From assembly GCA_023807065.1 (NCBI GenBank), contig JAJJLU010003699.1, positions 1 through 37,287 of the forward strand: a DNA stretch of 37,287 bases, given 5' to 3'. Source of the DNA: Isotricha intestinalis. Lineage: Eukaryota > Ciliophora > Litostomatea > Vestibuliferida > Isotrichidae. Numbering within the stretch: position 1 is the first letter of the stretch; each line of letters opens with the position of its first letter. Of this stretch, positions 10,101-20,004 are shown one piece after another. Under the pieces are notes generated by a model that saw only the letters and a program-made list of their open reading frames with translations, was not told where the DNA came from and searched no databases. The position numbers and the translations under genes are program-made.

Positions 10101-13100
10101 TTATTGTAGTGGTTTTTTCTTCAATATAATAAAAATAATACATTAAATCTTCAGTTGTATCATCTATCCAATCAATAGAAGAAATAACAAAAACAGTAGT
10201 ATCAAATAAACCAATTTCAGGAAAAACAATTAACTCACCATTTATTGGAGGTGAATTAATAGTTAAAATAAAAGTTTTAGTTATTAGAACAATACTATCT
10301 TCATTATTTCTATAAATATCTAATTCAAAAACATATTTTTTCCCTAATTCAAAGAAATTTTTATCAACTTTAATAATCTCTTTATTTATATCTTCTTCAT
10401 CAATAAAAGGAGTTTCTGAAGGAAAAATCATATCAGGATCATTGTTAACTTCTCTGGTTTTATCAGGATTAAATCTCCATTCCTTACCATATGAATCTTT
10501 ATTAGAAGTGATTTTAACTTCAATATAATTAAATTCTTTTCTATTTATTGGAACATCCTCAGAAACATTGATTAAAACAGCATCAGCTTCAAATTCAACA
10601 CATAAATTACCATTAATTTTAGATGATGTTAAACCATAATATTCACAATTTTCTACACAGAAACTTCCATATTCATTTACTAATAAAAATGTAGGATCAA
10701 TACATGATAAACATGTGTTTTGATTTTCATCTATACATGTATAACATGTTATATGACATTTTCTACATTGATTCATATAGAAATTATCAAAATATTTCAC
10801 TGGACATTTATTTAAACATTCTCCTGTATCTGGATTAAGGTAAACATTAGATTCTGGACATGTTAAACAATTATATTTTGAATCTGCAACAAATTCACAA
10901 TTTTGAGAAAATACTGATATACATGTTCCTGTTCCTTCATTAAATATGTATCCTTCATCACAAATATTTTGAATTGAATATAAATTAATATTTTCTGGAT
11001 CTATGTAATTATAATTTTTAAATGTATCTCTTCTTGTTAAATCTATTGTATATTTTATATCTGTTTCATCATCTCCTAATAAATTATATATTGTGTATTT
11101 TCCTTCTTTTGTTTTTTCATAATCATTGATAGATAAATCTCCTTTTATATATGTTAATAATCCTGGATAAAAACTATTTGATATTTGATCTGCTTCTTTG
11201 TAACTACCATGTGATACTAAATTTATATATTTTGAATCTATAAATTGGAAATTATATTGTTGCCATAATTTAATGTTTCTTAAAAATATAAAACCATAAT
11301 CAATGGATGGTAAAGGTGTTGTTATTTTTAACGTTGATTTCATTTGTCTTTCTGGTAAATCAAAATTAATAGCATTTGAAATATCATCCAAAAAAAAAGT
11401 TTTGTAAATAAAATCACTTCCACATTTTATATGAACCCATTTATACATATTAATATTTTTACTAAGATATTCATTATACGTATTTGCATTATCACTGGAT
11501 AAATAATAAGAATAACAAAATAAATTTAAAATATTATCAATATTTCTAATTTCAATTTTATTATGAAAATCCCATTCAACTTTAACATAATTAAATTTAT
11601 TATTAACAGTATTATAAGAATAAAGAAAAACCCACATTTCAATAGTAGATTCTTTAGAAGCAGAAGAAGGAACATTAATAGTAATAGGTTCAAAAAGTGA
11701 ATAATCAATAAAAGGAACATTTTCACAATAAGTTCTTTTAGTAGATTTGTTTTTTCTTAACCAATAAATTCCTTTTGATAAATCACATTGACAATCTTCT
11801 TCAGAAGATAAAAAACATTCACTTTTGCAAATATTATGACAATATTTACAAGGATCATCATTTCCTAAAGATAAATCAAAATATTGTTCTTTTGGAATTA
11901 AACATTCTTTTTCTTTATAAGGATTATAATCTGGAACACATGAAAAAATACTATTATTTATTTCTTTAGGATCATTTAAACTAACACAATTATTAATTAA
12001 ATCTCCCATCAAAGAATATGCTAAAATTCTATTTTCACTTTCAATTATATCACTTGATTTAGCATGACCAAAAATACCATAATGAAATTTATTATATATT
12101 TTCAAATCAGAAAAATAAGCAATTATTTGATTTCCTATTCTTAAATAAAGTAATTGAGCACCATCTTTATGCATAACAAAATCTTTTTCAGGAACAATAT
12201 CAATTTTATTAACAGTGAGAACAATCATATGTGGGAAAATATCATGATTAGGACTTTTATAATTACAAACACTAATATGAATCCAAGTACCTAAATATTT
12301 ATTGAAATTATAATCAACATATTTATCAACATTATCAATTAAACTCATAGTTAAAGCATTATTTGATATTTTATAAGAAAGGAAAAAATCATCATTAAAA
12401 CTCATTATTTTATATTTATCTTCAACTTGTCCATTTGGTCTTATTACTCCAATAAATTTCATAAAAAAAGATATTGTAAATTCAATAAGAGGTTCATCAG
12501 GTGTAACTATATCAGATACATTAATTTCAATTGAACTATCTATAAATGATGTTAAAAAATATCCTGTTATTTTTGTACATGTTTGACCTATTAAAACATA
12601 TCCTTCTTTACATTGATAACAATATGTTGATAATGCTGAATAACATCTCTTACAAAAATTATGACAATTTAATGGAATTATTTCTTTATTTTCCATATTT
12701 GATATATAATGATTTAAATTATTTGGGTCTATTTCTATCCAATCAAAATCTATTTGAAAATTAGTAAACAAAAAATTATCATTTGTATCAAAATTATTAC
12801 TTGCTATATGAGTAATTTTAATATCATTTCCATCGCCTAAAGCATTTAATATAACATTTTTATCAAAAGTTTCAAAAGTTAAAGGAAAATAAACTTTCAT
12901 TGAATAAAGATGATTTTTTAAATATTCAGAATTTGCAATTAGAATAGTTTCAAAAGAAGATGAATCAATTTCCCATAATTTAATATCTCTATAATATGCA
13001 CTTCCCCAATTGATTGAAGCCACAGAAGCAATCGAACATTGACCATTATTTCCATTTGAACAAAAACTGATTGATTGTAATTGCAAATTTATACTTTCTT

Positions 13101-16100
13101 CAATATTTAAAAATTCAGGTTCTGGATTTGGAGAATTATTAATATATATATATACATTTTGACCTGTTATTGATCCTAATGTAGCTTTTATTAATATTTT
13201 ATTCCATTCATATAAAGATATTCCATTTAAAATTTTTGTATTTATTGTTCCTATTATATTATAGTAAAAGTTATTATTTTCAGTATCTAAATAAATTGAA
13301 TGTGGATTTGCGTAAAATAAATATTCTTTAGAATATATTCTTGAGCATGTATTTAAAACAGTATCTAATTTAAACCAAAATTCAAGGAAATAACCGTTTA
13401 AAATACTTTTTTGTAAATTATTATTTATAGTAAAAGTAAAATTAGGTGGATTATAACATCTAGAATAAAATAAAGCACTATTTTTAGGTTTAGCTTTGCA
13501 TAAATAATCAATTTGGAAAAAATCAATTTGAGAACAAAATTCAGTGATACTTAAATCTTTTCCATTAAAACTATCTAAAGTAACATGATCTTCAGGTAAA
13601 TTTGCATTACATAAAGGTATAAATTCATATGTTCCTGGAGTTCTCATTTTATTATTATAACATTTATCATCACAATTAACTTTATAATTAGAATCAATAT
13701 TTAAAAATTTTCCACTTCTACATGTAAGTGGATTGTCTTTATCATAACATAGATAGTTTGCACAAGTGTTAATTATGGTATTGCATTGATTAGTAATTGG
13801 ATTATAATCATATTTTAAGTTACATAAAGGTAAAAAAACAAAATTTGAACTTAATTCAAAAGTGCTTCCTGAGGGGACTTTAGTTTGAACTGTGTAATCT
13901 GTTTTAGGATACTGTCTTTTTCCGCTTTCACTTACTGTTTTTGGAGTAAAAACTGTATATGTTAATCTTTTATTATTTAAATTATATTTTTCAAAATTTG
14001 CTACGAATAATAATTGAGGAAAAGCATTATCTCCTTGTACTTCAACTTTACTTAAATCAACATATTTAATTTGCATATTATAAGGAAGATAATCTCTAAA
14101 TAATTGAATAGATCTAAAATAAATTTTTCTAGAATTAGTAATATTTTCAAGATATAAATTAGTTTTTTTAGAAACTTCATTACTAACATCACTCATAAAA
14201 TATCTTAAAACTTTTTGACTTTTTTGTTCACCACCATAAGTAAAAATAATTTCTCTATTTAATTTATTAATAGTAACTTCATCTCTATTTCCATTAATAT
14301 AAAATTCTTCAATATAATTAGAAACAGCACAAATAGTCCAAATCCAATTTCCACTTTCAACTTGATCATCTTTTAACAAATTAACTTGAGCTTTATTAAA
14401 ACTATTTTCGAATTTTTGATGAATATTAGTATTATCAACATCATCAGAATAATAACCTTGTGGAAAACAATATCCGACTAATTTTTCTTTTTTAACAATT
14501 GTAATTTGTAAATGTTTTTCCCATTTTAAATGAATTCCATTTGGAATTGTAGAAGAATCTTCTAAAAAAATCCAAAATGCCATTGTATAACTTCCAGAAT
14601 AAGAAGGAGGAATATTTGAAAAGTAAAAATCTTCCATTTTTGATACATCAGTAAATTGAACACATTTTTTAAGACTTTTATCATAAAATTCCCCATTTTC
14701 AGAACATAAACTTATTTCTTTTGTTTCATTTATATAATTTATTCCATATGTATCTTCTTTTTCAACAATAAAGTCATCACTTGTTAGTGTTATATCTTTA
14801 ACAATAAAATTAGTATTAAATTCATTTTTTTTCTTATTTGGAAAAATTGGTTCATAACAATGTAATAAATTATTAAATAATGATGGTGTTTCAATTTTTA
14901 CTCTGCTTAAAAATTCTGCATTGAAAAAAGCATCAGACCAAAGTCTAATTTGACGATAAAATAACAAACCCCATTCTGGTCTTATTGAATCATCAGATAT
15001 AGTTAAAGTTGTATAATCATCTTCTAAAACAATTCTATTTAATATTACCCCTTCATTTTGTAAATTTTTTTTTATTAAAGTTTCATATGTATTTAAATAA
15101 AAAAAATGATCTATATGGTCATAAGCACAAGATAAAAAATTCCATTCATTTATATTAAATGTTGTTTTCAATTCACCTTTTTCTTCATTATCTTTATTGT
15201 AATAATAACAATAAAAATAATAAGAATTATCATTTAACGCCGCATTTATTTTTAAATGTCCTTTCCAAATAAACGTTATTGATGTGAAAGATTCGGAATT
15301 ATATTCTATTGGATAAAACCAAAATTGTAGAGTAAATCTTTTAGTGAATTTCGCTGTTTTTATTTTATTTATTGTAATTGGTTTTGCTTTTGCAAAATTA
15401 ATAAAATCAAATATTTTACAATAATAATCATTATTATTCTTAATTATCATTTGAGAATTATTATTTAGATTTAAACAAGTACATTTATCTTCATCTCCTT
15501 CATAACAAGCATTAAAACATTTTTCATTACAAATAATAGAATTTGTGCTTCCTTCTTTAAAATAATTATCAAAAGAACTAACTTTTGAAAATAATTTATC
15601 TTCATAATCTGCAAAGCAATTAAAATTATTATTTGGTTCATCACTCCCAATAAAATAATTTGTTTGATAACAATTTTTCTGTGTTGTTCCCATTGGAAAA
15701 TAAGTTCTTCCTATTTGAGTCGGTCTTACAAATGGTGTTATCATATTTCCACTATTCATTTCAAAACCATATGCTCCTATCAAAAAATTACTAAAAAATT
15801 TTAATGAATACATTAAACCATAAAAATTTTTTGATATTTGAAATTTATCAAACAATAAATTCTGATAATTATTTATTTTATATGAAAAAGTATCCATTTC
15901 AAATTTTATTAATGTTGGAAAATAAACTATAGTATCTGATTTTTTTTCATGATAAGAAACTGAAATAAAAACCCATTTACCAATATATTCTCTAAAATCT
16001 TTTATTCTAGAAATTATATTTTGTCCACTTTCTTTATGAATAAGACTTAAACCAAATTTTGAACTTGTTTCATCTGATTCATAATACAAATAAGTTTTAT

Positions 16101-19100
16101 CACTATAATGTACAATAGTTCCATTATTATTTGAAAAATCAATAACTTTAACCCAAAAATTAACAGTAATTCCATTAATATCATTCCCAATTTTAATATC
16201 TAAAATTGAATTTTCTTCAATTCCATCATAATGAGTATTAAAAAAATAATGTTCACTAATTCTACATTGTTGAATATAAAGAAAATAACCAGGAAAACAT
16301 TCATAACAAAGATCTTGTTCCCAACATCTTTTACAACCAATAGCACAATTTCCTGGAGTTAATCCTGGTGAAAAAGAAGAAAGAAATTTACCTAAAGAAG
16401 GATAAACAGTAGCAATAAAATCAAATTTAGAAGAATAATTAATTTTCTGAAATCTAAAATTACTATAAGAAGAACTTAATAAATCAATATAATTATTATT
16501 TTTAATATCATAAATTTGATTATTAATAATATAATAATTAGATAAAGGAAAATAAGTGATAATAGAATCAGTATTATAAGTAGTAAACATAGAATCATAA
16601 AATACAGTTAAAGGAACAGATGATTTATCACCATGCCATACTCTTAATCCTTTATAATAACCAGTTCCCCAGTTTAGTTCTTTTAAATCTTCTGTACATT
16701 TATTACAAAATACAATTGAAATTAAATCTTCATTAACATCAGTTTGACCAAAATCATGAGGATCATTAATAAAATTATTCATATATGCTGAAAGATGATA
16801 TTTTCCTCCGGGAGTTTTTATACAATATATTATAAATTTATTCCATTCATTTTTGTAAAAATGTTTAAATGCTAATCTTGATGATGGCCCATTAAATCCT
16901 GCTTCAAAAAGACCTGAATCAAGATATAATAATACTGAAACTGAATTTGAATAAAATATATAATGTTCTGTTAAATATGCATAATGTGCTCCTGGCGTTC
17001 CTTGGAGAAAAATATCTGGATAATACCAAAATTCTATTATATATGATTTTAAACCATAAGAACTTAAATCTATCTTTATATCTTCACTATTGTAAAAATC
17101 ACTAAATTGAAGATAATAATTTTTTGATTTATCTACACATTTGTAATATAATTCGTATATATTTTCTGAGTTTTTGCAAAAATTTGAATATGATGATGGA
17201 TCTAAATTACAATTCATTGAATTTGTGCATAAATAATCACAAAAATTTCCTTCATTAATTCCAGGATAATAAATATAATTATTACAAGTATTTTGACATT
17301 CTTTTGACTGAGTCATATGAAATGAATTTTGACATTTTAAGGCTTTATTATCATAATAACCATAAATTGCATTGTTTGGTACTATAATATTATGTATATC
17401 TGTTAAATTTAAATTATTATTTATATTTTTATATTGTTGATTAGGAGGTAATAAAACTAAATGTTTAAAATTTAAAGGTGCATAACCATTAAAATTTACA
17501 TTTTCTAAATATAATGTTATTGTTTTTTCTTCTTTTGAAAATGCATCATAACCTTTTATTGAATATGTAATTCCTGAAATTGATAATTCATTCAAAGGTA
17601 AAACATATAAAAGTTCTTCATAATTTTCGATTCCATTGAAATTAAAATACATATAATGAAATTCATAAGGTAAATATTCTTTAAAAACAATAAAATTCTT
17701 AATAAAAACAGGAGAAGCTAACTTCCCTAAATTTTTAAATTGAACAATCATTTGTTTATTATTATTAAAATTAATTCTAAAATGATAATCATTTAAATAA
17801 ACATTATTGTTATAAACAAACATTTTTTCTTTTTTTATACTTTTCAAAGCAAAATTATCTTTATTATTCATAACAGTATTAACATAAAAAGAGCCATGAT
17901 CAAAACTCATAGCACAAGAAGAAAAAAACCATTGTCCTTTAATACTAAAACTATCTAAATATTTTTGTTGTTCACTATTAGGTGAAGTATTATAAACATA
18001 ATCATCATCAATAATTTTATTTCTATAATTTCCAAAAGTTAAAGTGTTTTTTAAATCTTGATTTAAATTTTCAAAAACATGACAATAAGAATCAACACTA
18101 TCTCTATTAATAGAAATAGTAGAAATAATTAAATCATTTAAAACAATATGAAAAACATTAGTATTTAAATTAGAAATATTTTCAGGATTAGAAATATAAA
18201 CCCAAAATCCATAAGTTAATCTATGAGTTTCTGGAGGTCCAATTTCAAAAGAAAAATCTTGAAAATTTTGAAAATTAATATAATTAATTTTACATTGTCC
18301 ATTATCATTATTTAAATTAGAATAATCAGATAAAATATTACATGAATCACAAGTTGTTCCTTCAGAAGAACATTCAAAACATGAATAATGACATTTTTCA
18401 CAATTTGAACCTGATTTATAATAATGAGATATACAATCTGGTATATTTGGATCATTTAAATTTGTAGATATTTGAGGTAATCCATTACGAGTTCCATATG
18501 GATTTAATGATGTATCAAGAAATGTTATTACGTAGTTACTTAAATAAAATATATTATTTGAATTTTCTCTTTTTATATTTATTTTAAATTTCATTTGCTC
18601 TGTCATTTCTGAAAAAACTTCATTTTGATCATCACATTTAAAATACATTCTTATGTTATTTGGAGAACCTAATAAAATTGATCTTATTCTGATATGGAAT
18701 ATGTGGTATGTTTGAATTTGTTTTGAACATATTTTTAATTCTCTTTCAATTCCTGTTGATGATATTATTATGAAATTTATTATTATATTTTCATTATATG
18801 TTGCTGATTGTATTATTGGTATTTTATAATATAACATATAATTTGAATTGTGTATAGAAGGAAATTTAACTTGACAAATAATATCATTACCATACATATA
18901 ATAAGAATATAATTCAGTTTCTTCAGAAATATTAGGATCTGAATTTGTTGTTTCAGTATTATCAGTATATTTAATAAAATTATTTTGGAAAAAAGGATTA
19001 CTATTTCCATTTCCATAAATTCCATTACAAGTTTTATCAGGATAATAATGAATACCATACTTAAAACTATATATTATTTTATTTTCAGTAGCTGTGAAAT

Positions 19101-19296
19101 ATCCTGCATTTAATATATATTGGATTTTTGCTTGAGATGATATTTCTGATTCTTGAAATGGAACATCGTTTTTTACATAATGATCTGGAAATACTACTTG
19201 AGAATTTGTAAATGAAGAAAATAATATTAAATAAATTATATATAATTTCTTCAAAGTTGATAATTTTTTTTTTATGAATGCTTTATATTTCATCAT
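7183..19296 (-). CDS. Giant surface receptor: 8 LamG-like domains, furin-like repeats, REJ, EGF, GPS-like site, multi-span C-terminus (4037 aa)
   Basis: The N-terminus is a signal peptide (basic KKKLSTLKK, then hydrophobic LYIIYLILFSSF; cut near residue 32). Eight ConA/LamG-like domains follow, roughly at 340-590, 690-890, 1010-1170, 1290-1460, 1540-1740, 1930-2105, 2240-2410 and 2515-2670. They are recognised by repeated FWVY/FWYY/FWVK first strands, EWNKF/KWVFIS middle strands and G..Y..IRLW last strands, and are separated by Cys-rich linkers (for example CAIGCKRCWEQDLCYEC). Furin-like Cys pairs sit at about 2793-2886. An REJ/PKD region around 3014 has NSPPINGELIVFPEIGLFDTT. An EGF module starts at C3187. 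A GPS-like HLT is at 3570-3572 and TM1 at about 3611-3635. A 190-residue basic cytoplasmic segment and about five more spans (from about 3823) reach the C-terminus. This resembles polycystin-1/REJ-type receptors without a visible PLAT or channel module. A surface adhesion or sensing role is inferred. Confidence 0.85.
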   Translation of the reverse strand: MMKYKAFIKKKLSTLKKLYIIYLILFSSFTNSQVVFPDHYVKNDVPFQESEISSQAKIQYILNAGYFTATENKIIYSFKYGIHYYPDKTCNGIYGNGNSNPFFQNNFIKYTDNTETTNSDPNISEETELYSYYMYGNDIICQVKFPSIHNSNYMLYYKIPIIQSATYNENIIINFIIISSTGIERELKICSKQIQTYHIFHIRIRSILLGSPNNIRMYFKCDDQNEVFSEMTEQMKFKINIKRENSNNIFYLSNYVITFLDTSLNPYGTRNGLPQISTNLNDPNIPDCISHYYKSGSNCEKCHYSCFECSSEGTTCDSCNILSDYSNLNNDNGQCKINYINFQNFQDFSFEIGPPETHRLTYGFWVYISNPENISNLNTNVFHIVLNDLIISTISINRDSVDSYCHVFENLNQDLKNTLTFGNYRNKIIDDDYVYNTSPNSEQQKYLDSFSIKGQWFFSSCAMSFDHGSFYVNTVMNNKDNFALKSIKKEKMFVYNNNVYLNDYHFRINFNNNKQMIVQFKNLGKLASPVFIKNFIVFKEYLPYEFHYMYFNFNGIENYEELLYVLPLNELSISGITYSIKGYDAFSKEEKTITLYLENVNFNGYAPLNFKHLVLLPPNQQYKNINNNLNLTDIHNIIVPNNAIYGYYDNKALKCQNSFHMTQSKECQNTCNNYIYYPGINEGNFCDYLCTNSMNCNLDPSSYSNFCKNSENIYELYYKCVDKSKNYYLQFSDFYNSEDIKIDLSSYGLKSYIIEFWYYPDIFLQGTPGAHYAYLTEHYIFYSNSVSVLLYLDSGLFEAGFNGPSSRLAFKHFYKNEWNKFIIYCIKTPGGKYHLSAYMNNFINDPHDFGQTDVNEDLISIVFCNKCTEDLKELNWGTGYYKGLRVWHGDKSSVPLTVFYDSMFTTYNTDSIITYFPLSNYYIINNQIYDIKNNNYIDLLSSSYSNFRFQKINYSSKFDFIATVYPSLGKFLSSFSPGLTPGNCAIGCKRCWEQDLCYECFPGYFLYIQQCRISEHYFFNTHYDGIEENSILDIKIGNDINGITVNFWVKVIDFSNNNGTIVHYSDKTYLYYESDETSSKFGLSLIHKESGQNIISRIKDFREYIGKWVFISVSYHEKKSDTIVYFPTLIKFEMDTFSYKINNYQNLLFDKFQISKNFYGLMYSLKFFSNFLIGAYGFEMNSGNMITPFVRPTQIGRTYFPMGTTQKNCYQTNYFIGSDEPNNNFNCFADYEDKLFSKVSSFDNYFKEGSTNSIICNEKCFNACYEGDEDKCTCLNLNNNSQMIIKNNNDYYCKIFDFINFAKAKPITINKIKTAKFTKRFTLQFWFYPIEYNSESFTSITFIWKGHLKINAALNDNSYYFYCYYYNKDNEEKGELKTTFNINEWNFLSCAYDHIDHFFYLNTYETLIKKNLQNEGVILNRIVLEDDYTTLTISDDSIRPEWGLLFYRQIRLWSDAFFNAEFLSRVKIETPSLFNNLLHCYEPIFPNKKKNEFNTNFIVKDITLTSDDFIVEKEDTYGINYINETKEISLCSENGEFYDKSLKKCVQFTDVSKMEDFYFSNIPPSYSGSYTMAFWIFLEDSSTIPNGIHLKWEKHLQITIVKKEKLVGYCFPQGYYSDDVDNTNIHQKFENSFNKAQVNLLKDDQVESGNWIWTICAVSNYIEEFYINGNRDEVTINKLNREIIFTYGGEQKSQKVLRYFMSDVSNEVSKKTNLYLENITNSRKIYFRSIQLFRDYLPYNMQIKYVDLSKVEVQGDNAFPQLLFVANFEKYNLNNKRLTYTVFTPKTVSESGKRQYPKTDYTVQTKVPSGSTFELSSNFVFLPLCNLKYDYNPITNQCNTIINTCANYLCYDKDNPLTCRSGKFLNIDSNYKVNCDDKCYNNKMRTPGTYEFIPLCNANLPEDHVTLDSFNGKDLSITEFCSQIDFFQIDYLCKAKPKNSALFYSRCYNPPNFTFTINNNLQKSILNGYFLEFWFKLDTVLNTCSRIYSKEYLFYANPHSIYLDTENNNFYYNIIGTINTKILNGISLYEWNKILIKATLGSITGQNVYIYINNSPNPEPEFLNIEESINLQLQSISFCSNGNNGQCSIASVASINWGSAYYRDIKLWEIDSSSFETILIANSEYLKNHLYSMKVYFPLTFETFDKNVILNALGDGNDIKITHIASNNFDTNDNFLFTNFQIDFDWIEIDPNNLNHYISNMENKEIIPLNCHNFCKRCYSALSTYCYQCKEGYVLIGQTCTKITGYFLTSFIDSSIEINVSDIVTPDEPLIEFTISFFMKFIGVIRPNGQVEDKYKIMSFNDDFFLSYKISNNALTMSLIDNVDKYVDYNFNKYLGTWIHISVCNYKSPNHDIFPHMIVLTVNKIDIVPEKDFVMHKDGAQLLYLRIGNQIIAYFSDLKIYNKFHYGIFGHAKSSDIIESENRILAYSLMGDLINNCVSLNDPKEINNSIFSCVPDYNPYKEKECLIPKEQYFDLSLGNDDPCKYCHNICKSECFLSSEEDCQCDLSKGIYWLRKNKSTKRTYCENVPFIDYSLFEPITINVPSSASKESTIEMWVFLYSYNTVNNKFNYVKVEWDFHNKIEIRNIDNILNLFCYSYYLSSDNANTYNEYLSKNINMYKWVHIKCGSDFIYKTFFLDDISNAINFDLPERQMKSTLKITTPLPSIDYGFIFLRNIKLWQQYNFQFIDSKYINLVSHGSYKEADQISNSFYPGLLTYIKGDLSINDYEKTKEGKYTIYNLLGDDETDIKYTIDLTRRDTFKNYNYIDPENINLYSIQNICDEGYIFNEGTGTCISVFSQNCEFVADSKYNCLTCPESNVYLNPDTGECLNKCPVKYFDNFYMNQCRKCHITCYTCIDENQNTCLSCIDPTFLLVNEYGSFCVENCEYYGLTSSKINGNLCVEFEADAVLINVSEDVPINRKEFNYIEVKITSNKDSYGKEWRFNPDKTREVNNDPDMIFPSETPFIDEEDINKEIIKVDKNFFELGKKYVFELDIYRNNEDSIVLITKTFILTINSPPINGELIVFPEIGLFDTTVFVISSIDWIDDTTEDLMYYFYYIEEKTTTIKKLTQSENREKEIMSKFTYIYPEESNYITIYCEVIDNYGESTKVEKKINIVKQIWSGLYTIQNAFDNYFIPSLHTVDDIYRRSEFLKSLGINPNEDKIDYQIKSYFEPSLDKEIIMLYDPECVDDYCNKRGKCEFIDKTIICNCDKGFIGRNCQFEEDYFYDVADKYSELYNILFSNLKETISFTQLKAIHNLFFAASKFFETSTFFIQNVDKFLSLSQNLYIDSIIENTKMYFDLIDFYYTIEVYRMNKLKLKHKLENNGERGEALTESEALTFKDSFEYLSDKVSSFLKFIMKLNKYESFNFDTENFFASSIIVAPSFNENNYFSTRKSKYYSQVLFSRCLNYIENKKLGNSYYQLYLIYVEFYNFPYAFNNSLYINNTSPLIDISFVDIESQKDISLSECYDTEIIKVKLPFTSYKWLNDLNRQISLFDPNNYYNSKSPIFKDPIYVNKSGYILNETSEERIKKYSRLFNFSCTYLKNNDFIESGINYNNLSEYFVEFYTSHLTKFTTFFKENNESFHFSSRFFYLKKPEILKWFPNYKNNSAFFILGGFLLLYIILLIIFYIYDNLIFKKGTLLESLKVAIVKSFIPYEKNKDIEALKLIPYNFDPGINPLPPEERKEKPFKIHSNKVLRDRDINKLDNINESFHQTDESKIYDELKMNDIQIYKNKKKLNGNYIQNSDENGKSKAVQFNIKKQGEDNESDLNSTIIIHKKNLNIELNDKKIRIKNNKEKILLNNLPENFEDSEEDYKQRLDFFQALEVPILFFIFTNIKERHNLINPFFNTSLFNRRWIKITIFITDIYITSLMISIFLTSYEFILEKQFLYCLIVGICSNIISNIVIYILIFFFQLTYKQRKRLFYVVTKGGEMVVLKEWENIQDNNFCFILIGLTLCIGIWMFSFYTSFCFYAVWTIQNKAYLLCFLLAFIFDFILTEFLIELLIGLFYIFRSSDFMTKCGENLNYLRNYRCLWP

Positions 19297-19401
19297 TTTT
19301 TAATTTTTTTTGTGAAATTATTTTATAAGTTAATATATGAATTATATCATATTTTAAATAAATTATTTTTAATTTTTTTTATGATTTTTATTCATTTTTA
19401 G

Positions 19402-19872
19402 TTATTCATTTGATTTGATATTCTCATTAAATTTTATCTTTTGCATATTAGACAATATATTTTTTAATTTTTTATATATTCCATTTAACTTTCCATTCTT
19501 CTCTTTTACTTTTGTTTTTAAAATCTTATTTTCTTCATGTAATAATTTAAATTCTTTTTTAACTTGATTTTTTAAATCTTCAAAAGAATTATAATCACAT
19601 CGACAATTTTTATTTTTAGAAATTGAAACATAAATTCTTGGATATTTTAATTCATTTATATAAGGATATTTCTTTTCAATTTCTTTATATTCTTTAAAAT
19701 ATATTTTTTGCCTACAAATACAATATTTATATTTTGATTTAATATATTCCTTTAAATCTTTTTCAGACATTTTCTTATCCATTTGAAATATTTGAAATCT
19801 TTCAATATTTTTTTCATTTGGAAATTCTCCATCTTTAAATTGACATATTTGAATTATATAGTGATTTCCCAT
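19402..19872 (-). CDS. Small CxC-motif/coiled-coil protein, 156 aa, unrecognised
   Basis: I do not recognise a family. The start MGNHYI has Gly at position 2, so N-myristoylation is possible, though position 6 is not Ser/Thr. The middle carries two CxC motifs (KYCICRQK and NKNCRCDY) about 40 residues apart, which could bind a metal. The last 60 residues are a Lys/Glu-rich coiled coil (KNQVKKEFKLLHEENKILK). There is no membrane segment. It lies 105 bases upstream of the giant receptor on the same strand and is transcribed in the same direction. Its codon use matches its neighbours and it has an ATG start, so a real gene is more likely than chance. Confidence 0.6.
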   Translation of the reverse strand: MGNHYIIQICQFKDGEFPNEKNIERFQIFQMDKKMSEKDLKEYIKSKYKYCICRQKIYFKEYKEIEKKYPYINELKYPRIYVSISKNKNCRCDYNSFEDLKNQVKKEFKLLHEENKILKTKVKEKNGKLNGIYKKLKNILSNMQKIKFNENIKSNE

Positions 19873-20004
19873 TTAAGTTTCAATTTTATATTTTTATTTA
19901 CTAATATTATTTATCATATTTTTTTGATAAATTTGATTAAAAAATTATTTATATTATTTGTTTTAATATATTTAAATATTTAATTAAATAATATAGTTTT
20001 TATT

